Shown: positions 20,626 to 32,000 of the stretch, piece by piece | How the letters are laid out: each line of letters starts with the position of its first letter | Numbering within the stretch: position 1 is the first letter of the stretch | DNA from: Pagrus major | Lineage: Eukaryota > Chordata > Actinopteri > Spariformes > Sparidae | DNA length: 64,000 bases | NCBI RefSeq assembly: GCF_040436345.1 | Contig: NC_133230.1 | Location: 16,192,197-16,256,196, forward strand | Direction: 5' to 3' | The notes under the pieces: generated by a model | What the model saw: only the letters and a program-made list of their open reading frames with translations | Told to the model about the DNA's origin: nothing | The model's database searches: none | Program-made: the position numbers and the translations under genes

Positions 20626-21289
20626 ACAACTGTAAACACAAAACAAGCATACACATGCAGCTGTCAGCACACTACAAATGAGTGAACACGGTATCAAGTG
20701 AATACAAGATCAGGGGAAAAACAACTCATCAACTCTGACAATGTCAGTTCCTTCTGTACATTTTTCCAGGAACAAGGGGCAGAATATTTAAAGCTTACTG
20801 TGGGGATCAACATCTGTATAATATGGTGACAGTGCAGGCCATAGAGCAGACCACCTTAATCCAATAATGATATAAAAACTGGTCAGAATTAAGTGTTTCC
20901 TTGCCTGAGGGAGAGTCAGGATTTGTTTCTAAAAACAGAAACCTAATCAGGACTCCAGGGTGCGACTGCTTTGGACACACATGCACCCTAAAATCACTCA
21001 AGTGCAACTAAACATTTTCATCTGTCCCGCCTTAGCACTGGAAATTTAGCAGTTTATTTTTAAAAATGTCTTGTTATTTAGAAAAACATGAAGAAAAACA
21101 TGTATTTGCAGTTTTATTCCTCTTTACAATCATGCACCTAAATGATGTATTGGTGCACCTAAATGAAGAAGTTAGGTGCACTAGTCCGTCCAGTGTAAAA
21201 TGTTAGTCTGTTGAGGTTGCTGATACTGTTGTATAGTTATTGTGTATTGTATTGTAACTGTTTATTTATACTGTAATGTTTATTTTTTT

Positions 21290-21420
21290 AACAGAGACAT
21301 GGTTTCTGTCTCCTGCCCAGCAGGGTCTATATATAAATTAGCTTATAGCTAACTCTGGTACAGCTAAGAGGCTTTGCACTGTCCCTGTCAAATAAACCCA
21401 TAAATAAATTAAAAAAAACA
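21290..21420 (+). mobile_element. LINE 3' tail remnant, plus orientation
   Basis: The segment contains TTTGCACTGTCCCTGTCAAATAAA followed by an A-rich tail (ATAAATAAATTAAAAAAAACAAAA), typical of a truncated non-LTR insertion. It lies against a reverse-transcriptase scrap of opposite orientation. Confidence 0.5.
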
Positions 21421-21426
21421 AAATAG

Positions 21427-21525
21427 AAAGCAGCTTTTGATAAATTATCACAGAGATTATTTACATATATCGAAAACAGCAGTGGTCCTAGTGTTGAACC
21501 CTGTGGTACACCTTTTGATACAGGA
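21427..21525 (-). pseudogene. Reverse transcriptase fragment of a LINE
   Basis: The minus strand encodes KGVPQGSTLGPLLFSIYVNN followed by LCDNLSK. The GVPQGS and LGPLLFSIYVND-type motif belongs to non-LTR retrotransposon reverse transcriptases. Only about 30 codons are recognisable, and the rest of the element is absent. It lies in cgn intron 1. Confidence 0.8.
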
Positions 21526-22381
21526 ATAAAGAGAAAGACCCAGAATATCGTGTGTGTGTGAGGTGTGTTCATGTGTAGAATCAGCGGATTTCCCCCTTAA
21601 CACAATGTTAAACAAGCTGTTTCAGTGTTTGCCAGTAAAACACACAAACACAACAGTATCAGTTTCTTTTGCTCCTGTGGCCTCTCGTAGTGCAAATATA
21701 GCCGATCCACTCCTGTCAAGTCAAACACACACTGTACAGTAAGTCCTTGTTCTTCTGTTTTCGCAGTTAAATAAGTTAAATAGACATAAAGATTTTTTTT
21801 CTCTCTCTCTGTTTTCAAGCTGTTTTGAAAACATACAACACACCAAAAACTCAGTGAATGATTCAAAAATAAGGTTTAATAATGCACTTTGATGACATTG
21901 GTGTGTTTGTGTGCCTCAAACACACCCACTCACACTCCGACCCTCAGGAGAAAGTAGGCCTCATCTTGAACAAAGGGGTTCTTAGTGCCCCCGGTGGCAT
22001 ATCTGACATGACATGAATACAATTCATTCTTGTCGAGAAGGAATTCAACCTGTAGAGCAGCCGGAGAAGATGTCTGCTCCAGTAATCTGATACATGAGCT
22101 GAGTCAGAGTAACTTCCCCTGGGAAGAAGTGGGAAATTTACACAAAAGCCTGAAACTGTAGGAAGGAGGAGCGACACATGCAGGTTAAAAGGAGGCATCT
22201 GAGGGAATAGTAAAACAAATGGTTTAAGAATTTATTCCTCTGCAAATCTCTACTGTGAAATCGATAAAAATAAGAGTCTGAGCACCTCAACTTTCATGTT
22301 CAGTGATCTCGTTGCTTTTACAAGCTTGTTCCAACTCACCTGAATTTGCATTTCTGCTCTTTCCCCTCCCTGTCCACCCAG

Positions 22382-23526
22382 ACAGCTTGCACAGAAACCA
22401 GGAAGTCAACATGAGCACTCTCTCCAATGACCGGAAGCCTCTTGTGGATTACGGCGTTCAGATCCGCTTCATCAAGGACCTCCATGACACTGGCGGAGGT
22501 TATCCTGACAAAACCAAAGCAAACAACAGTGCAACTCCTCCGACCAATAAGTACGGGGTGGCAGTGCGGGTTCAGGGGATCTCTGGGCAGCCGTATGTGG
22601 TCCTGAAAGATGGCGAGAAAGGTGACTCTTACGGAGTCCAGCTAAACACTCCCACCCCCAGCTCAGGGCCACCTTCACCTTGCAACAGCCTCCCAAAACT
22701 TAATAACGAACCAGGAGAAATCACAAACCCCTACAGCGCTGCTGTAAGTACAGCACACTCTCCTGTTTCTGCAGCAGAGGATGAGGATGGGGAGATTTTT
22801 GGGAGCCCGCTGAAAAGACCTCCGGGGGACGGTCAAGCTGGAACACAGGGAGAGGAGGAGGGTGGAGAAAGAAAGGCAGAGAGGCCAAAGGCTGAACCCC
22901 AACTCAAAGCCAGCAAAGCAGAGAAAAACAAAGACTGGAGTAGGAATGAGGAGTATAATGAAGCGGGGCTGAAACCTGTCAAAGTAAACGGTGTGGGACC
23001 ACGAGGGGCCAAGCCACCTGGCTCTGGTTTCACCAGCTCTTTGGGGAGATACAGTGGGAAAACTCACAGTAAAGACACCCCTTCAGAGTCAAAACCTCCA
23101 CCAGCGTCAACCGATGGCGAGCCCATCCCAGCAATCGACACCAACTCCCTGGCTCCCATCAACAAGCTCATCAGTAAGTTCAACAGCGGCACGCCGGGCA
23201 GCGCTCCGCAGTCGAGGGGCCGCTCCGGAGCGAGGCAGCGCCTCAGGTTCGAAGAGCGCAGGAGGTCCAGAAGTCTTGATGCCAGAAAAGATGTTCAGCC
23301 TGAGGTTTCCCTTCCCTCTCCCAGCTCTCCGACTCTAAATCCCTACGCTATGCCTCTGTCTACCTCCTCCAATCTGTTGACGTCATCTGCCCCAGCGAGC
23401 GGCAGCCTGGGAAGGAGCCCTGCATCAGTTTCCAAGGTGACAGCGCTCGAGGCCCCCAAGCCGAGCTTTAAGTCACCAGGGAAGTTTGTTACCAAGGACA
23501 CCAGTCCAGCTGTGGCAAAAAAGCCT
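22382..23526 (+). other. cgn: cgn first coding exon (head domain)
   Basis: The acceptor is CCCAG at 22377-22381 and the donor GTGAGT at 23527. Twenty-nine untranslated bases precede the ATG. The exon encodes 372 residues, nearly the whole globular head. It includes the ZO-1-interaction segment (about residues 47-78) and a basic, Ser-rich stretch (about 270-300). Low-complexity Ser/Pro segments lie between them. Confidence 0.93.
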
Positions 23527-26500
23527 GTGAGTAGCAGCGATTGTGAAGTTATTTGCAGGTATTTAATTGTCTCTTTGTTTGTGTCTCACTTTGTTTTCTC
23601 TCTATTTATAGGAGACACTGCCGAGGAGTCAAAGCACCGGGGTCATCGATGGGGAGGATGCTCAAGTTAAACAAGCTATTTTCAACATCCTTAAAGACGG
23701 GTAAATAAACTGATATAATGATGTTACTGTGTATGTGTGCATGTGTTTTTCCTTTCTGATCCTCTGTCCACTGTTTCCTGATCAGCACCAGTGAGAGTGA
23801 AGGATCCCTCAAAAGAAAGGTCAACCTCGTCTACGACACAACGAGCAGTCTCAAGGTACGACAAAACATTAAAGGCAGTCGCTTTCTTGACTACATACAA
23901 CAATTATGACATATTTTTACATCATTTTACATCATCAAAAATGTATATTGTGTGTTACTAATACAAATGACTCCTAAACAGAACCAGAAAACAGTATCAA
24001 TGTGATAATAGGAGTCTCCTTTTCATCGCTTTTAAGATTGTGTCTTTAAAGGATAATGCCACCACTTTTACGCATTAAATTGTGTTTACAGGTCTTGGGG
24101 AGTACAACAAATGCACAAATGTAGGCAACAGGTTTTGAAAAGCAGTCCACTGGTCTATCATGCAGCTTTATAACACTGTTGGACTCAGTTTAAGAACAAA
24201 TGATCAAAATCGATACAGCAGAAATCGAGATATCACCCTTTTTATTCCACGCATTCTTCTTCCTTTTCAAAACCTGGTGCCTACATTACCCACAATGCAA
24301 CATAGCCAATGGGTGACATCACTGGAGGCAATTTATCAGATGAATATTTGAGTTACAGCCAGTGACCTGTTAGCTTAGTTTAGCATAAGGACTGGAAACA
24401 GCTAGCTTGACTCTGATCAAAGTTATTAAAACTGTGCTGACTAGCACCTCTTAGCAGTCTTGTGCTAAGCTACGCTAACCAACTGGCCGTAGTTTCATAT
24501 TAAATTTACAGACATGAGAGCGGTATTGATCTTCTCATCAACTGCTGGTAAGAAGGTGAATAAGCATAATTCACAAAATGTAAAGTAATTTGTTTTTACA
24601 CTGATAGACAAGCTAGCAGCTGGCTAGCAGCTGGCTATCGTGGCTGCCTCTGTTATATTGTATTTCAATAAGATGGTAAAAAACACCCGAATACGGAAAA
24701 TAAACCAGATCTTCAGAGAAATTATTATTATTATTATTATGATTGTGGTGAAACTAGTCGTAGCAGTGTCTGCTTCAAAAATACTTACTTCATAATAAGT
24801 TTGCTTGTCTTGTCGAAACGATTGTCTACATACACTATATAACACAAAGACATGACATGACATGAATAACAGCACGTAATCCAATTAGCTTTTGTGGTGT
24901 GCAGTTTCAGCACGTTGATCAAACAAATAGTTTGAAAGTAGTCGTGTCTGGGGTGAGCGTCTTCCTCTCGGCAGAGCAGTTCTTGTGATGGAGCTAACAG
25001 ATGGTTGGCAGCAGGTCCTCTTTTCACAGAATATGAAGTTTCCTATTTCATTCACTTTGTCTCCAAGGATCCTCTTTTGGCAGGCCAAAAAATGCGAAAA
25101 TTAAGCAGCATGCTGAGTGCTCCTCTGTCAATTTTGGTGCCGTCTTTGCTCCTTTGTGCCCCTGTGACACCTTATTAAAATAGATTGCCGTGGTTTTTAT
25201 GAGCACAAGCACACAACGTCCTTTAAATTTGCATCCTTTTGCATAAATCTGCATTCAGGAGTTATTCCTTTGTGTGCTCAGCCTCTTATATTACATGCAC
25301 TTGATTATGTATGATCCCTTGTTATGTACTTGTGACCATGGCTGCCTGCGAATCATTTGGCCGTCTTGTCTCTTGGCAACGATGCACCTGCAGAGGAAAG
25401 CTGTTGAGGGCTCAGTGTGTGCTGAGGACGCAGTCATTGAGAGCCATCAATAATTGAGTCGGACTGGAACCCTGCACCAGCTGGGGGTTGGCGCGCAGGA
25501 TGGGACAGATCTTTCTCGGAGGGGTTTGGTTGTAGAAAACCACCATGTTTTTCATGACGGTAACCATGCTGAGCACTTTGGTAGATTTAGTGGCGGATTT
25601 CTCTTTCGAGCAGTCATCTCAGGCTCTTCAGAAGCGATAGTAACAGCGACTGAAATATCCACAGCCGACATCTAACTGCAGGATGAAGGGGTTTACAGTG
25701 TTTTTAGCTCGAGGCTATTTATTTTCCAGCTCTGCCTCTAAACCAAAACATTGGCTTTTGTCTGTATGAAGCCAAAACATAAGATCAGAGCAGGATCAGA
25801 TGAGTGTGTGTTATAAAAGGCTCCTCCAAAAACTGTTTTGGGGCGTCTGTGATGCAACAAATGTCCGGACTAATCTACTAATACATGCTTAGTCTTTGAT
25901 TTCAGAGAGAGTCATTTGCATTTCGAGGCTTTTGGACTCAAGAGTGTACTGTAAAGCAGGGTTCACATTCCCTCTGCACCACTAATGTCTGAGGCTGTCT
26001 CTAAGTGCTTGTGATGTGTTTTGACTGGTTTAATGCAGTGTTACCAGTTAATGTGTGTCAGTGGGAGAGTGATGGAGTTAACGCTCCGACACCCTGCCCG
26101 TTCTCCTGGTTAATTGGGGATCGGATGCTGGTGTGTTGGGTTACGTTAGTCCCAGATAGTGATGTTTGTGTGTGTCTTCAATCAGGTCTCACATGTTTAC
26201 AGGTTATGATCATGTCAGCCTGGGAGCCACAATTCCCTCTCAGTTTTATTTGAATAGATTTGCAAAGTAGGAGGAGCTTTTTTGGTTCCATAAATAAAAG
26301 ACTCATTCAGTTTTCCTGTAAACACTATAATCTGACTCACAGTTGGAATCAGCATGAATCTCAAATTCAATTATAATAACAAAGGATCAAAAGTTGTTTT
26401 AGAAAATATCTGGTTCTTTGGTTAAACATTTTAAAGTTTAACTGGGGGGGTAAATTAACTACGACTCCCAGCATCATCATCAAGCTTAAACCTATGTTAA

Positions 26501-28626
26501 AGATATAATATGTAAGAATTCTGCATAAACATGTCGAAAACCACTAGACCTTTGTTTGCTTAAATAATCCAAAATGTTTCCAAGAATGTTCAAACACAGA
26601 GAAATCCACAAGTAGTGTCATTTGGTGGCCTGTCACCACGATAGGGAAGTCGGCGAACGAGATTAAACACAGCATGAATAAGACTCGACCGTGGGATAAT
26701 TTGCGTTTATTTACATTACTAGCTCGCAAGCGACATCACGCAAAGAGGGTGTGTGTGTGTCTGTGTGTTTGAATTCAGGTCAATCATTTAACTCAGCATT
26801 CACCAGAGACGCCGGTTCTCTCTCTCCTTTTTCCCCTCTCCTCTCTGTAAGGTTACATTCATGAATTAAAGTACATTTCCCCTCCAGCTTCAGTCAGTAA
26901 TCAACATCACAGAACATAAACACCCGACAGTTGAGGTCACCTCCGCAGATCCCTGCTGCAGTCAGGTTGATAAACGGGAGTGAAGATAAATCCACTTTTT
27001 AATCCCAAAAGTTCAAAAGTAATCACTGAGCTCTCCTTAACTACAACTCCCAAGGTGCTCTTTGGCAGGAAACAACCAATCGTCAGGCTTAAAATTGCAT
27101 TAAAGGTGCCGCTAACCTTAATGCTTACTGATTTTACACACTAGATACAGCAGCTGAGGCTCATGGGTATTGTAGTATTCCATGCCAAACTGATGGACAA
27201 AACACGATTTGTCAGAGACAAAGTCAAGATGGCTCCAATTTATGGCCATAATTTAACTTATCTGGCCGTGATATTATCCGGGGGAGTGTTAGGTTTCTAT
27301 GTGAGGTTACATTGAGGATATCATTGATAGAAAAAGTTTGAAATCAGAATACAGAATGGCGAAAAACACTGTAGGAAACCAGCTTCTCCTCTCACTTTGC
27401 AAGTTTCTACTTTTAAGGGCCCTGGTGCAGTAAAATTATTCATCACTTCATGAGAAAAAAAGCAAAGTTAAGATGAAAGCCTTCAAAATATACCTTTATT
27501 TTCTGCTTCACTATTCTTTTAAGCATCTCAGATTTATCTAGTGATCCCTTGGGCGGGTCCTGACCCCAATGTTTGGAACCACTGCACTAGAGGCTGTCAA
27601 GAGCAAACAAGCCATTATTTTAGATCAGGTTTTCACTGAATCTCCTTTGCATTATGTAATCACACCATCTTCTAGTATTTATGCAGACTACTAATGCGTT
27701 CAGCAGGGCAGAAGGGTCTCTGTTACAGTGGATGCTTAATACACACAAGGATAAAGCTGATGCAATCCACTTTAAAGTGCTTGTAGATATTCTCTGTTAT
27801 GTTATCTTCTGTTAATTATCAGTGAGAAGCTGAAATGTCCCAGGACGAGATTATCTACAAACTGTCCTGCAGGGAACCAGAAGAAAATGAAACAAATCTG
27901 TGCAAAATACATCTTCATAATCCATCACTGATAAGTAACGGCACTGCGAGGTCCCCCGAGGAGCACAACCGTCCGTGATCCTCGCTTTGTCTCTCTCTTC
28001 TGTCTCTGTGTGTGCATCCCTGTAATGAGTATGTAGGAGGATAAGAGAGGTTTCATGGGCAGAGGCTGCTCTTGTACCGTTCTTCCTTTTCAGCAAGAGG
28101 GAGGCTTGACGAACGGCGGAGCGGTGTGGGCGACGTTGCTCCGACTCTGCTCGCCTGCAGCCTGTCAGAAAGAGTTGTTAAGTTCGGGGGGGGTTGTCTG
28201 TTTGACGATGTCTGAGTGCACTGGCAGGGCCTCTTCCTCCCAAAGATTTTTTGAGTGTCAGAAACTAGGGCAAGGAATCCAAAGGCGGGGTTTTTCTTTC
28301 TTTTAAAGTTTCCGATGATACAGAGTGCATTATGTATTTGCAAGATCGACAAGTTTCCAGTCCTCTCTACGACTTTGAGTTCTGTTTTTGTCCTCCATCT
28401 CTCTGTCGCACCCTCTGTCTCGTTCACACACTCTCAATGTGTGTGAGCGATGTGTGTATACATGTTCAATGTGTATGTGTTCGTGTTTTGAACAGAGGGG
28501 AGGACCTGATGGGGTCTTCAAGAAGGGGAACCTCGAGGAGCTTCGTGAGCAACTCAACCGCTACAAGAAAGACCTGCAGCAGGCCCATGATGAGTAAGGA
28601 CGTGTGTTTGTCTGTGTGTGTGTGTG

Positions 28627-28682
<56 letters not shown>

Positions 28683-28823
28683 CGCGTGTGTGTTTTGCAT
28701 GCATCACGCGTGCATTTAACAGCTCCTGTGGCTTTTTTTTGTCAAAGGATCATTTCACTTTTGCTTGACTGATGAGCCTGTTAATGAGTCTGGTGTTGCA
28801 GTATTAATAATGTGTGTGTTTCT

Positions 28824-28879
<56 letters not shown>

Positions 28880-29034
28880 ACGTGTGTGTGTGCGCAGACT
28901 GGCAGAAGAGCGTATGTCCAGAGAGCTGTCGGAGTCTCGTCTGCGCCTGCATGAAGATCAGCTGGCTGAGCTTCAGGAGGAGCTGAGGAGGGTTTCAGAA
29001 AACTCACCTCACTCAGACTCACTGCAGACGGTGC

Positions 29035-29083
<49 letters not shown>

Positions 29084-32000
29084 GACATTTACACACTTGC
29101 ACACTTACTCTTAACTCTCTCTGTCTCCTCTCTTTCTGCAGGATGTGATGAGTCTGCAAGCTGACCTGGCCGAGGCTGCCATGCTCCGTCAGCGCCAGGA
29201 GGAGATTCTCCACCAGCGGGAGCGGGAGCTGACGGCCTTGAAGGGGGCGCTAAAGGAGGAAGTGGAGTGCCATGACAGGGAGATGGAGGCCCTGAGGGAT
29301 CAGTACAGCCAGGACATGGAGAACCTGAGGCAAACCATGGAGCAGGTCACACAGGTGGAGCACGATCTCTTGCAGTCACAAAAAACTAGACTGTGTTGAA
29401 GCTCTTATGTTAGAACTGGATTTTACTGAGAGCTCATCAGGTTTAAACTTTAGTGCATTTTAAAAATATAACTAAAAAACTGGCTTTTTTGGATTCGTTG
29501 AGAGTGCAGGCTCAACTCATTAGCAGATATGATTAAAAAACACTGAAGACAAAGATAAAAGCAAACAGAAACTGTGCAGCTGAAACAAAGAAGATCCAAG
29601 AGACTTTGAAAACTGCCTCTTCCGATGTCGACTAATGTTACACTGCAAGAATATTGATTAGTTAAAGTGAAAAAAATGCAACACTATAAAATCCACAGGT
29701 TTGTTTGATGTGAGTTCTTACGAATGACCTGTGCAGTTGCTTTGATGGAGGATGAGTGTGTTTTTGACCAGATGAGCCCTGAAAGAGATATTTTAATCTC
29801 AGTGGAAGTAACTGGTCCAGTAAAACTGGAATATGTTGGTTTAACTCTGAGCCAACACGAGTAAGTCAGTAAACTGAAAAAGAACAAGCAGGTCAATAAA
29901 AACCATACAGGAATTTAGTGAAATCAACTCATCTTTTCTCATTAACTCAACTCAAACACACGTTTTATTTATTTTAAGTTGATTAAACTTTAAGTTTCTA
30001 GTTTTTGTTTTCAGATCACTTCAGAACTCATTATGATGAGAGTGTGAAGAAACATGATCAGCATATAAGCAGACTTCCCAGCATGCACTGAGACCTGAGA
30101 CCCTTCTTTTTGTTAGTTTGAAGACAACACTATGCCGGAAACTTGCTGTGTGTCTTTAAAGGATAAGTACACACAGAAATGTAAATTCAGTCATTATCTA
30201 CTCACCCTCATGCCGACTGAAAGTCAAGGGAAATTTTGTAGTCCACAAAACATTCCTGGAGCTTCACAGCAAAACAGAGTTGCAGTTGTTCAGGAGAAAG
30301 CTGCAACTCTGTTTTGCTGTGAAGCTCCAGGAATGTTTTGTGGAGTACGAAACCTCCCCCGACTCCCCATCAGCATGAGGGTGAGTAGATACTGACTGAA
30401 TTTTCATTTTTAGGTCAAATTTTCCTTTAAGGCTACTGAACATGGTTTCTCAAATTCAGATTACTCGGTTTCACAAAAGCTCAGAGAAGACTTCAAACTA
30501 ATTATTCAACTGAACTTCAGTTCACCACATTCTTAAGGCAGCAGATTAATTTTAAATGTTTTCAATTAAACCAACTCAGTGTTTGTTTGGTTTTTTTAAA
30601 GTGAAGAGCCAGCAGATTACAGAACAAATAAACCAGGAAGGATTTACAACCTCTTTGACAGTTACAACAAAACCTGCAATGCAGCGATCTCAATGTTATC
30701 CCTTGATCACAGACAGATTTAGACAAAAACATTCAATACATTTTTTCTTTTCAGAGTATCTCTTTATACAGGTGAAGCAGGAGAACAGTCAGGTTATTCC
30801 TGTCAGGTACTTTGTGTGTCCTGCATGCGTTATTAAGGCGATATTAAATTGTGCTTTGATGCTGCATCCGCCCCAATTATACATTCAGGTTTTGTGCTGT
30901 CATTATGTGTCAGTGTTCAAACACTCAGTCAGGGTATCATACGGTCAGGCTGAGCCTAGTGAGCAGAGTTAGAAAAGAGAATTTTGCTTCGTGTGATTGC
31001 AGTGCAAAAGTTTTCCAGCTGAGTTTTTATCTTAGAGCTTCTGTTTCCGCCAGTGGACTATTTTTGTAAGCTGTGGTGTAGAGGAAATTTGAGGCATATA
31101 CGTAGATGCAGGAATAGATCATTATGCATTTTGAAATTTGGAAACTGTAACAGCAGTGTCAGGAAAAAAAGTAACATGCAGCCCGAGAGCAGGAAATAAG
31201 CAGACAGGTTGGCAGCTGCTTTTTGATGCGGTGATTTATTTGGCGTGAGGAGGATTAAAGTAGCTCCATCTCGTCTGATATTTTCTGGCGTTATTTTTTA
31301 TGTAGAAGTTTTTTTTTTTTTTTACCGACGTTGAAGACACGCTGATGAAGGCATAACACGAAAGGATCTCTGTTCTTCTGTTCCCTTGTGCTGAACATGA
31401 AGAACTAAAAGAGAGTGTGTTAGATTTGGGTGTGTGAGGCTCTGTGTCATACACCCACTTCCTCAACTTGTTATATAATTTTTCTGTGTGCGTTTGTGTG
31501 TGGCCACCTTTCAGTCCCAGGACCAGATAGAGGAGGAGAGGGAGAGGGTGAACGCCTCCATCCTGACCCTGGAGGAAGAGCTGGAGAGCTGCAGAGATCA
31601 GGGAGAGCAGTGGAAGACGGAGCTGGACGCCACCGCACAGGAGCTGCACAACACCACGCAGGAGTTAGTGTCTATAAGTCGAATGTTTATGTAATTATGT
31701 GCCTTATTTTAACACGTATGAAGTGATGGCAGGTGACCGTAACAAATATCAACAACAGAGACATTTGTGACCCTGTTCAGTCAGCGTAAAAGCAGAAAAA
31801 CTTCCAGTGTCTAAGTTCAAAGAAATCAAACAGGACTGTACTGTATAAGCATGAAGTAACATTCAAAGACCATGAATATGGTGGTAAATCCGTGTTTGTT
31901 CTTAAAACCTCAGATAGACGCGTATATTTCTCAGCTCTCATGCTGAACTAAACTGATTATGGAGCCGTAGCATCACTTTGGATCCATAAAAAGACAAACA

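Larger units (their letters stand above)
23856..28495. other. cgn: cgn intron 3 (4.6 kb), repeat-rich
   Basis: This is the largest intron between cgn coding exons. It carries dispersed repeat copies at 24056-24640 and 26440-26800, a short (ATT)n at 24722-24740 and (TG)n near 26748. One decoy acceptor, TTCCTTTTCAG at about 28084-28094, opens a frame that is not coiled-coil and has no matching donor. No further exon is supported. Confidence 0.6.

Noticed and set aside
22303..22410. Upstream in-frame ATG for cgn at 22303
   Set aside because: It lies in intron sequence before the acceptor CCCAG at 22377-22381. The ATG at 22411 has a good context and leads directly into conserved cingulin text.
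23527..23670. Extension of the first cgn coding exon past 23526
   Set aside because: A clear GTGAGT donor lies at 23527 and the next exon resumes at 23612 in phase. The extension is not cingulin-like.
28053..28427. 124-codon minus-strand frame with [13 protein letters not shown] text
   Set aside because: It looks superficially like a phosphorylated head segment, but it is on the wrong strand for cgn, lacks splice sites and has no recognised homologue.
28332..29114. Reading frames rich in Val-Cys or Thr-His near 28.4-29.1 kb
   Set aside because: They are translations of (TG)n/(AC)n microsatellites.
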